DNA from: Bacteroidales bacterium
GTDB lineage: Bacteria > Bacteroidota > Bacteroidia > Bacteroidales > ML635J-15
Assembly (NCBI GenBank): GCA_017617125.1
Contig: JAFZWY010000023.1
Span: forward strand, 1-58,777
DNA: 58,777 nt
Direction of reading: 5' to 3'
Position 1 is the first letter of the stretch; every line of letters begins with the position of its first letter. Under the pieces are notes generated by a model. That model was not told the origin of the DNA and did no database searches. It was given only the letters and a program-made list of their open reading frames with translations. Below, piece after piece: positions 7,508 through 15,030 of this stretch. The position numbers and the translations under genes are program-made.

Positions 7508-9421
7508 TTATTTGTTTTTGAACTCGACATTTATCTCGCTGCCCTTTCCAGGCTCCGAATACACGCTAAACGTACCACCAATAGCATCGGCTCTGGCCTT
7601 TATGTTACGCAAACCCGAACCCTCGCCATTAAATTCAATATTGCCTCGGCCGTCGTCGCTTACGTTGATAATAGTGGTGTCTTCATCAACAAACAACTGA
7701 ACGCGAATATGTTCGGCCTCTGCATTTTTCACGGCATTGTTTACAAGTTCGTACACAATGCAATACACAGCTTCTTCGTGCTTCACCACCGCGCCCGTCT
7801 CACCGCCGACAAATGAGAACGACACATTTCTCATGCTACGGCAATAATCGCGCAGGGCAACCCTTAGTCCGTAACGCTTCAACGATTCGGGAAGCAAGTG
7901 ATGGGCGACATTGCGCATCTCGCATATAGCCTCGTCGGTCTGCGACTTGGCAACCTGTATCGAAGCCTTTGCCTCATCGGGATTTTCTGCATATTCCAAA
8001 TTCCTCTTTATGCTTGTCAGCAGACCGCCCATACGGTCGTGCAGGTCGCGTGCTATACGCACACGCTCGGCAACTTCGCCACTCAATTTTGCAACAATAA
8101 CAGCATTCTGCCTGTTTTTACGCACATTGCGCCACAACAGGAAAAACAACAGCGCAACCAGAAGCATTATGCAACCTATAAGGACAGAACCAATTATATA
8201 CCACCGTTTTTCACGGCTCAACTGCTCAATGGCAGCCTGCTTCTTCTCGGTTTCGTACAGCACTTCCATCTGCGAAAGCCCCGACTGATAGTTTGAATTG
8301 GCAAACTGCGCCATTCCTCTGAAAATCTTTTCAGAGTATTCCTTCACGCCTTCATTATTTCCCAGTTCGGCGTATATCTGAGCCAGATAAACGTATATGC
8401 CAATATCATCATAAGTTTCATATTCATCTTCGAGCGACATAAGGGCATATTCCTCTGCTTTTTTCCACTGCTTACGCGCCATTGCCAGTTCGCAGCAGGC
8501 GGTATAGACATTGCTTCTTGTCTCCCAACTTGTCTCATCATCAAGCAGCGACAATGCTTCCGAAATGTATCCCTCGGCACGGTCCAAGTCCTTGTAATGA
8601 TTCATCTGCAATCTCGCAAACGCAAGGATAGTCACAATGTAGTCGCCTTTTTCCTCCTCTATATGATTGCGGTAATATTCATAGCTAACATTTGCAGCCT
8701 CTTCGGCCTTTGCCATATCGCAAGCATCATTATATATCGCAACCAAACCCTTGTGCGACATGGCGACAAGCAGCGAATCGCCCGACTTTTGTGCAGCATC
8801 TACAGCCATAAGATAGTTGCTGCGTGCTTCGTCCGAATTGCCCATGCTATGGTACAATTCGCCTATATTATAATGAAGGATGGCAGTAGATTCCAACCAA
8901 CCGTACTTCTCAAAAATCGGAAGCGCTTGCTGATAATAATGTATTGCAAGATGAGCCTTGTCCTGCATATTGTACACATTGGCAATGGAACCATATATAA
9001 CGCTCAGGTTGTCGTCGATGTCGGATTCGCTGTAGCGTCCGTCGTTCTTCATCGAGTCGCTGACCTCCAAGGCACGATTGTAGTATTCGATTGCAACATC
9101 ATAATCGTCGTTGCCGTAGGCGATGAGCCCTAGTACACGCAGGGCATCGGCACGAGCGTTGAGCAGATCCTCCTCGTACGACAGCTCTATAGTCTTTAGG
9201 GCATATTGCCGCGACTTTGCCCCATCGGTATTCAGATAGCCCCACATCAGGTTGTTATACACCTTCATCAGTTCTTTGCCTTGGGGCGGATTGCTGCCGT
9301 TCAGCACCATCTCGAGCGAATCGACATTCCTATTGCGATGGTCGGAATACTGACCATATCCAGCCAAACAAATGCCCGACAGCCAAAGCAAGACAACGAT
9401 ATGTGATACAAACTTCATCAT
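7508..9421 (-). CDS. TPR-containing histidine kinase, HisKA_3 type
   Basis: The product has about 637 residues. It has an N-terminal signal segment, a long periplasmic region of tetratricopeptide-like helices (ALRVLGLIAYGNDDYDVAIEYYNRAL is one unit), a membrane helix near residues 405-428, then a HisKA_3 dimer domain with the phospho-His in ARDLHDRMGG near residue 459, and a C-terminal HATPase with NNAVKNA and DDGRGN. It most likely senses a periplasmic or envelope signal and phosphorylates the regulator encoded 12 bases downstream. The start is ATG 9421 or 9418; both precede the same signal segment. This kinase form is common in Bacteroidota. The ligand is unknown. Confidence 0.9.
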   Translation of the reverse strand: MMKFVSHIVVLLWLSGICLAGYGQYSDHRNRNVDSLEMVLNGSNPPQGKELMKVYNNLMWGYLNTDGAKSRQYALKTIELSYEEDLLNARADALRVLGLIAYGNDDYDVAIEYYNRALEVSDSMKNDGRYSESDIDDNLSVIYGSIANVYNMQDKAHLAIHYYQQALPIFEKYGWLESTAILHYNIGELYHSMGNSDEARSNYLMAVDAAQKSGDSLLVAMSHKGLVAIYNDACDMAKAEEAANVSYEYYRNHIEEEKGDYIVTILAFARLQMNHYKDLDRAEGYISEALSLLDDETSWETRSNVYTACCELAMARKQWKKAEEYALMSLEDEYETYDDIGIYVYLAQIYAELGNNEGVKEYSEKIFRGMAQFANSNYQSGLSQMEVLYETEKKQAAIEQLSREKRWYIIGSVLIGCIMLLVALLFFLLWRNVRKNRQNAVIVAKLSGEVAERVRIARDLHDRMGGLLTSIKRNLEYAENPDEAKASIQVAKSQTDEAICEMRNVAHHLLPESLKRYGLRVALRDYCRSMRNVSFSFVGGETGAVVKHEEAVYCIVYELVNNAVKNAEAEHIRVQLFVDEDTTIINVSDDGRGNIEFNGEGSGLRNIKARADAIGGTFSVYSEPGKGSEINVEFKNK

Positions 9422-9432
9422 TATCAATGACG

Positions 9433-9440
9433 CAAAATTA
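9433..9440 (-). promoter_or_regulatory. -7 box of the histidine kinase operon
   Basis: The minus strand reads TAATTTTG, a full match to TAnnTTTG, 12 bases before the ATG at 9421. No TTG is present at -33, which suits a promoter needing an activator at the palindrome 9472-9485. Confidence 0.5.
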
Positions 9441-9471
9441 TAAAAATTAAATAAAAATACCTAGAAAAAAT

Positions 9472-9485
9472 CCCCCAAATGGGGG
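9472..9485. promoter_or_regulatory. Candidate operator palindrome between divergent promoters
   Basis: CCCCCAAATGGGGG is a G/C-rich inverted repeat in an AT-rich intergenic region. It abuts the TTG box (9487-9489) of the lipoprotein promoter and lies about 50 bases from the kinase operon start. That is where a LuxR-type activator would bind. Assignment to the neighbouring regulator is inference. Confidence 0.5.
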
Positions 9486-9486
9486 G

Positions 9487-9517
9487 TTGCCAAAATCTTC
9501 ATTCGGCAAGATCTTTG
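9487..9517 (+). promoter_or_regulatory. Promoter of the beta-helix lipoprotein gene
   Basis: TTG at 9487-9489, 20 bases, GATCTTTG at 9510-9517. The first base of the -7 box is off consensus (G for T), again suggesting an activated promoter. The leader would be about 45 bases. Confidence 0.5.
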
Positions 9518-9569
9518 TTTCGATAAAGTTGAAATTCATAAATGTCTAATTTTAAAAATCTTAAATAGT

Positions 9570-11015
9570 ATGAAACGATTATTAATTATCGCAACGACAT
9601 TCCTTTTAGGAATACTTGCTATGAATTCATGTGTAAAAGAATACACTATCACAGTGACCTCAAACAACAACGATTGGGGAACTGCAACAGGAAGCGGTAC
9701 TTATGTTGCAAATTCGGAAATTGCAATCACAGCAATCCCGGCAGCTGGCTACTACTTCATCAAGTGGGACGACGGAAACACCGACAACCCGCGTACCATT
9801 GTTGTAACCAGCGACAAGACCTACCAGGCAATCTTCTCCAACAATCCTAACGGTGGCGGACAAGGTGGAAACGGCACGTCAGTCAACTTCAACGGCAACA
9901 TCAGCGACAATACCACATGGCCGGACCTTGGCCTTGAAGTAGACTACATCGTTGATGGTTGGATCAACATCGAAGGCAATGCATTACTTACCATCGAACC
10001 TGGTGTAACTATCATGTTCACAGGTGAAAATGGTGGTATGACAGTACACGAAAATGCAGGCTTGAAGATGGTTGGTACTGCCGACAAGCCCATCAAGTTT
10101 GTTGGTCCATTAAACAATCCTAACAATGGTTCGTGGGGCAGAGTCGAAATCCATTCGAAGCGCAACGACAACGTTTGGGAATATGTACAATTCCTCCGTG
10201 GTGGAAGCAGCGATTACGTATGGGATGGCGTAATTGACGTTTATGATGCAAAACTTGCAATGCGCAACTGCACAATCGACGGTTCTCTCGGCTATGGACT
10301 TGTTATGGAATACGGCACACGTCTAACGGCTTTCGAAGGCAACACAATAAAGAACTGTGCACAATATCCTATTGTTGGCGAATACTGGGAAAACTTGCTT
10401 GACCTTAATGCTAACAACACTTTCATCAGCAACGGTCATAACTTCATTGATGCAAAATGCCGCGACATCAATATGGAAGACCACACCACTGTAAAGGCAA
10501 TGCCAATACCTTATTATCTTGAATCTGGCTTATATTTTGATGGGGGTTATAAACTTACCATAGAACCTGGTACACAGTTCTATATAAAGGCAGGCAAAAA
10601 TATTGATATGAACGAAAACAGCACATTAATTGCTGACGGTACTGCAGAAAAGCCTATTATTTTCCGCGGCATGGAAGACGAAGATAGCTATTGGAATGGC
10701 ATCAAGTATCACAGCACCAAGCAAGCATCGGTTATGAACTACTGTACAGTACTCAACTGCGGTGAAGACACCGAATCATTCCACGGCGGATGCATTTGCG
10801 TATACAGTCAGTCGCGCCTTACACTTACCAACTGCACCATAGGCAAGAGCCTGCACTATGGAATTACATTGGATGATGTAGAACTCATGGGTCGCATCTC
10901 ACACAGCAACAATACATTCACAAATTGCGCCGGTGGCAATGTATGGCTCGAAAGCGGTGGAACATACAACGGTGTTGACTACGAAGGCGGTCAGATACTT
11001 ACCGACTTACCGTAA
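9570..11015 (+). CDS. Surface lipoprotein with InlB-B-like repeat and beta-helix
   Basis: The product has 481 residues. A lipoprotein signal ends in LAMNSC (Cys21). Residues about 22-93 read EYTITVTSNNNDWGTATGSGTY through GYYFIKWDDGNTDNPRTI, the pattern of divergent InlB B-repeat domains in bacterial surface proteins. A Gly/Asn linker follows. The rest (about 105-480) has repeated short strands such as GNALLTIEPGVTIMFTG and YKLTIEPGTQFYIKAG, typical of right-handed parallel beta-helix proteins, with a duplication in the two halves. The likely location is the outer membrane surface and the likely role is binding or processing of a polymer; no catalytic residues can be assigned. It is divergent from the kinase-regulator operon and may be its target. 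Confidence 0.78.
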   Translation: MKRLLIIATTFLLGILAMNSCVKEYTITVTSNNNDWGTATGSGTYVANSEIAITAIPAAGYYFIKWDDGNTDNPRTIVVTSDKTYQAIFSNNPNGGGQGGNGTSVNFNGNISDNTTWPDLGLEVDYIVDGWINIEGNALLTIEPGVTIMFTGENGGMTVHENAGLKMVGTADKPIKFVGPLNNPNNGSWGRVEIHSKRNDNVWEYVQFLRGGSSDYVWDGVIDVYDAKLAMRNCTIDGSLGYGLVMEYGTRLTAFEGNTIKNCAQYPIVGEYWENLLDLNANNTFISNGHNFIDAKCRDINMEDHTTVKAMPIPYYLESGLYFDGGYKLTIEPGTQFYIKAGKNIDMNENSTLIADGTAEKPIIFRGMEDEDSYWNGIKYHSTKQASVMNYCTVLNCGEDTESFHGGCICVYSQSRLTLTNCTIGKSLHYGITLDDVELMGRISHSNNTFTNCAGGNVWLESGGTYNGVDYEGGQILTDLP

Positions 11016-11034
11016 TATAGTATAACAACAAAAC

Positions 11035-11065
11035 AAAGGCAGCTCAAGGCTGCCTTTTGTTTTTT
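11035..11065. terminator. Rho-independent terminator after the lipoprotein gene
   Basis: Stem AAAGGCAGC / GCTGCCTTT with loop TCAAG, followed by TGTTTTTT. Its T-tract overlaps the stop codon of the convergent beta-mannosidase gene. Confidence 0.88.
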
Positions 11066-13628
11066 ATAAGCTTCTTAATTTCAATTGTCTGTCAAATTCA
11101 TCCTTCGACAAGTTTGTCCGGACAAAAACAATTTTTTTCTCGTGAGGCAACAAATCGAAATAATTGTCGGAAAAGAAATTGTCGACACCATCGATGCTAA
11201 GGAATACGCCGCGTGCAAACACGCTGCTTTCCAATGTCAGGCTAATGCCACCATCCCTTGCCTCCGATGCCCAACTTATGTCGGCCTTCGGAAGATTGAC
11301 ATTCTTGAATGTCTCTAGGAAATAATTTCTGCTGGCAAACGACTTGTTATCCTTTGTCGTCAACACCGCCTTGACAAAAACTTCAGAGGCTCTCCTACCC
11401 GACAATATTTCGCTGATCTCCTTTGCAAAATATAGCTTGCTGCAATTAGCTCCTACCGTCACTTTTTTTACCTCGTTAAACACGACATTGCCGGCAAAAT
11501 CGATTACGCTGACCGACAATTCACCAGGCAAAGACTTAAGGCTGTCGGAAACAACAAACACCTGTAATTGTCCATTTTTTGCTACTGGCGAAACAATAAC
11601 GTTCCTATACGCATCGCGGGCAAAGTAGTGCTGGGCTTTCCACCGTCCGTAGAAGTCGCGGCTCGACCACGAAGCCACAGGCCAGCAGTCGTTGTGCTGC
11701 CAGAAAAGGGTTCCCATGCAATACGGCATGTCGCGACGGTGCGCTTCGATTGCAGTTCGTATAGCATCGCCCTGAAGCAGTTGGCTAAGGTATAGCGTTT
11801 CTTCAAAGTCGCCAGGCTTGCGATACTCGCTTTCCAAATACCATAGTATGCGATTGTTGGCGTTGCTGCCACCACGCTGGTGCGACATCATCACCTCGGA
11901 ATGTATGTCGTGGTCTTCGGTGTTCGGAGCAAACTGCATTACGCTCTGCATGTCGGGGAAAGATTGGAATCCGTATTCGGAGAAGAAGCGGCATCTTACA
12001 TCGTTGAACATAGTGGTTTTGCCTTCGGTCTGCCAAACACCCCAATAGTGTCCGTCGCCGTTGGGATTCCAAAGTGTATCACCAGTTTCGGGCTTGCTGT
12101 ACGGGTCGCCGTTGAATGGCGACGAGGGCACATAAAACCTGTTATCGTACTTTTCGACCACCTCTGGAAGCATTACAAGATAGCAGTCGGTATATTGCTT
12201 CATTATCAATTCCGAAATTCCTCTGCCCATCGCATCGTACCTGCTCTTGTATCCCCAACCGTACCACGCAGCCTGACATTCGTTGTTGCCACACCACAAA
12301 GCAATGCACGGATGGTTGCGCAAACGCACAACATTGTCAATGGCTTCCTGACGCACATTTTCAAGCATTTCGCCCTCGGTGGGATAAAAACTGCAGGCAA
12401 ACATAAAGTCCTGCCATACAAGGATTCCGTACTTGTCGCACAGGTCGTAGAAGATGTCGTTCTCGTAAATTCCTCCACCCCACACGCGCAACATATTCAT
12501 GTTAGCGTTCACAGCGTCGAGTATTGTGCGCTCGTACATCGAATCGGTAACTTCGGTGAGGAAACTATGTTGCGGAATGTAATTAGCTCCTTTCATAAAC
12601 GCCTTTACTCCATTGATTTGCACGGTGTATGAAGTTCCAAACTCATCCTTTTCGCGCAGAACCTTAATGTCGCGCAAACCAATGTTTTCGCTACGGCTGT
12701 CGGTTGTGCCATCGAGCGAAACACTTGCGGTAAAATGATATAGGTTCGGTTCGCCAAGTCCGTTGCACCACCACAATTTCGGATTGCGTATGCTGACGGG
12801 AATTTCGATTGTGTTCACACCTTCCTTTAGTTGTGCTTTTGCAGTCCATTTCTGCGAAAGTCCATCGGCGGAAACGGTCATTGTGGCCGCACCAGCCTTT
12901 GTGGCTTCCACTTCGGCAACAAGCTTGAGCGAAGCATTTTTAACACTTATGTTTTCCTGAATATATCTTACATTGTTGATTTTCAAATCATCCCAAGCTT
13001 TTACGACTATAGGACGCCAGATTCCGCTTGTCACAAGTCGCGGACCCCAGTCCCAGCCGTAGTGGTAGCCGGCCTTTCGTGCAAAAATGCCGACCTGCTT
13101 GTCGAAAATTCCACCGTTTGCCGACTGGTCGTTGTCGGACACATAGCGGAAATCCAAAGCATCGAACTTGGGAATATCGACCTTTATTGACGAATGCAGG
13201 TAAACGCGCAGTTCGTTGCCTTTTGCCTTGGCAACTCCATTGACATTTACCGTCCAGGTGCGAAACATGTTGTCGGCTTTCAGGATTAGGCTGTCGTTTA
13301 GATAGACATCGGCGTAGGTATCAAGGCCATAGAACGTCAGCTCAATGTTCTGACGATTAAACATTTCGCTGCTGAGGTCGAAAGTAGTCTTGTACTCCCA
13401 GTCCTCTTTGTCAACCCACTGCACAGCACGTTCGTTGAGACGGAAAAACGGATCTTCGATTATGTTGTTTGCTATGAGGTCGGTATGCACCACGCCAGGA
13501 ACTGTTGCCTTGTGCCAGATATTGGTTCTCACCTGGCGGAAAGTCCAGTTTGACGAAAGAGTGTCGGTTTGGGCGGATGAAACAACAACCGCCATTAGCA
13601 AAAGTATTACAACTGAAATTTTTCTCAT
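11064..13628 (-). CDS. Exported beta-mannosidase, glycoside hydrolase family 2
   Basis: The product has 854 residues. A cleavable signal peptide (residues 1-19, ending VVSSAQ) directs export. Then follow the N-terminal sugar-binding domain with the typical WKATVPGVVHTDL-like start (here WHKATVPGVVHTDL), an immunoglobulin-like domain, and the TIM barrel. The acid/base Glu is in LWCGNNE (about residue 450) and the nucleophile Glu is in FFSEYGFQSFP (about residue 550). Bacteroidota enzymes of this form remove terminal beta-mannose from oligosaccharides, including N-glycan cores and mannans. It begins 2 bases after the transglycosylase gene and is translated from the same mRNA. No SusCD pair is near, so it is not part of a classic polysaccharide locus. 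Confidence 0.92.
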   Translation of the reverse strand: MRKISVVILLLMAVVVSSAQTDTLSSNWTFRQVRTNIWHKATVPGVVHTDLIANNIIEDPFFRLNERAVQWVDKEDWEYKTTFDLSSEMFNRQNIELTFYGLDTYADVYLNDSLILKADNMFRTWTVNVNGVAKAKGNELRVYLHSSIKVDIPKFDALDFRYVSDNDQSANGGIFDKQVGIFARKAGYHYGWDWGPRLVTSGIWRPIVVKAWDDLKINNVRYIQENISVKNASLKLVAEVEATKAGAATMTVSADGLSQKWTAKAQLKEGVNTIEIPVSIRNPKLWWCNGLGEPNLYHFTASVSLDGTTDSRSENIGLRDIKVLREKDEFGTSYTVQINGVKAFMKGANYIPQHSFLTEVTDSMYERTILDAVNANMNMLRVWGGGIYENDIFYDLCDKYGILVWQDFMFACSFYPTEGEMLENVRQEAIDNVVRLRNHPCIALWCGNNECQAAWYGWGYKSRYDAMGRGISELIMKQYTDCYLVMLPEVVEKYDNRFYVPSSPFNGDPYSKPETGDTLWNPNGDGHYWGVWQTEGKTTMFNDVRCRFFSEYGFQSFPDMQSVMQFAPNTEDHDIHSEVMMSHQRGGSNANNRILWYLESEYRKPGDFEETLYLSQLLQGDAIRTAIEAHRRDMPYCMGTLFWQHNDCWPVASWSSRDFYGRWKAQHYFARDAYRNVIVSPVAKNGQLQVFVVSDSLKSLPGELSVSVIDFAGNVVFNEVKKVTVGANCSKLYFAKEISEILSGRRASEVFVKAVLTTKDNKSFASRNYFLETFKNVNLPKADISWASEARDGGISLTLESSVFARGVFLSIDGVDNFFSDNYFDLLPHEKKIVFVRTNLSKDEFDRQLKLRSL

Positions 13629-13630
13629 TC

Positions 13631-14857
13631 CTATTCCAAATAGATTTTTATTTCGTCACCGACATGGATAACATGGTCTTCTGCCATGTTGTTCCACTTT
13701 TTGATTTCATTAATCGAGCAACTGTATTTCATTGATATTCGGAACAGATTGTCGCCAGCAACCACTTTGTGGATTATTTCCTTGTCGCGCTTTATAGTTG
13801 CAGGAAGCTCCTCGGTTGCTATTATCGAATCGGTTACTTGCACGGGGACATTTACGACTTCGCTCTGATGTGCGATGAAAACATTTGTCTTGTCATACGG
13901 CATCGTAAGAACATGATAATCACCGTCGTTTGGAATGTATGCAAGTATATACTGCGGATTCAGCGACTTTAATGTCTCATAGTCGGTTTCGGTTGCCTGA
14001 GCGACATTTTTCAAGTGTATAGGACCTCTTACATGCAGAGTGTCGGTTTTCATGTATTCTATGTAGCCATTGTTGGGGAAAAGGTTGTGCTCGGCATGGT
14101 ACTGCATCAGGTATTCCATAGCGATAAACGCGCCCACATAGTTTTTCATCTGCTCGGTGAAAAACGGAAGCAGTTCCCAATGGTTGGTCTTACCACCGCT
14201 TCGCTCAATAGCATTCTTCACAGTTCCCTGTCCGCCATTGTATGCCACAAGAGCGAGCTGCCAGTCGCCAAAAGTTTCGTACAAGTACTTCAAATAGCGG
14301 CATGCAGCATCGGTAGCCTTGCGCACGTCACGACGTTCGTCGATGTAAGTAGTGACTTTCAGACCCATAACATCGGCCGTAGGCTTCAAGAACTGCCATA
14401 ACCCGACAGCTCCCGACTTGGAAATTGCATTTGGATCGAGTGACGATTCTACCGCAGCGAGGTATTTCAGTTCGAGTGGCAGACCGTATTTTGCAAAATA
14501 TTCTTCAAAAATCGGGAAATAGTAGGCAGACTTTGCAATAACCCTCTGCATCTTGGGACGGTTGCTAAGACCGTAGGCCTTTATATACTTCAGAACCACG
14601 TCGTTGTATTCAAGCTTTATGGTTGTAAGCCCGTCGAGGTTGGCAATACGTTTTTCGTACACTATATCCGGATAGCTCGGTGCCTTGAGTTGCCTTATGC
14701 TGTCGGGAATGCTTGCCTGCGAACGCCACCACACATTTACCGAATCGCACATCCGTGCTATAGATGCATTTATCGACGACACACTTGTTCCACCAGTTTG
14801 CGACAGCAGCAGAAACGGCGGCAATATCAGCATCGCTAAAAATATATTTTTCTTCAT
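13631..14857 (-). CDS. MltD-like membrane-bound lytic transglycosylase with LysM
   Basis: The product has 408 residues from ATG 14857 (MKKNIFLAML); ATG 14863 two codons upstream is equally possible. A signal peptide is followed by a region with hydrophobic helices, then the SLT domain: AAVESSLDPNAISKSGAVGLWQF with the catalytic Glu near residue 135, and AYNGGQGTV. One C-terminal LysM domain (HKVVAGDNLFRISMKYSCSINEIKKWN) binds peptidoglycan. The enzyme cuts glycan strands of the wall to give anhydro-MurNAc ends. It is the promoter-proximal gene of a pair with beta-mannosidase, an uncommon coupling of wall turnover with glycan trimming. Confidence 0.9.
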   Translation of the reverse strand: MKKNIFLAMLILPPFLLLSQTGGTSVSSINASIARMCDSVNVWWRSQASIPDSIRQLKAPSYPDIVYEKRIANLDGLTTIKLEYNDVVLKYIKAYGLSNRPKMQRVIAKSAYYFPIFEEYFAKYGLPLELKYLAAVESSLDPNAISKSGAVGLWQFLKPTADVMGLKVTTYIDERRDVRKATDAACRYLKYLYETFGDWQLALVAYNGGQGTVKNAIERSGGKTNHWELLPFFTEQMKNYVGAFIAMEYLMQYHAEHNLFPNNGYIEYMKTDTLHVRGPIHLKNVAQATETDYETLKSLNPQYILAYIPNDGDYHVLTMPYDKTNVFIAHQSEVVNVPVQVTDSIIATEELPATIKRDKEIIHKVVAGDNLFRISMKYSCSINEIKKWNNMAEDHVIHVGDEIKIYLE

Positions 14858-14995
14858 ATTCATTATAAACGACTTGCGAAAATCGGAATAATTATCCAAA
14901 CAAAAACTACCAAAAACAACAAAGTATCAACAATTGGCTTTTCATTTTTTTTGCCGTTTTTTTTCAAAAGCAAGAGAAGTTAACAAAAAAAGCAT

Positions 14996-15003
14996 TACCT
15001 TTG
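14996..15003 (+). promoter_or_regulatory. -7 box upstream of the DUF3352 lipoprotein gene
   Basis: TACCTTTG matches TAnnTTTG, 27 bases before the ATG at 15031. The -33 TTG is not evident. Confidence 0.5.
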
Positions 15004-15030
15004 GAGTTTGAATTAATTTAGTCATCAGAG

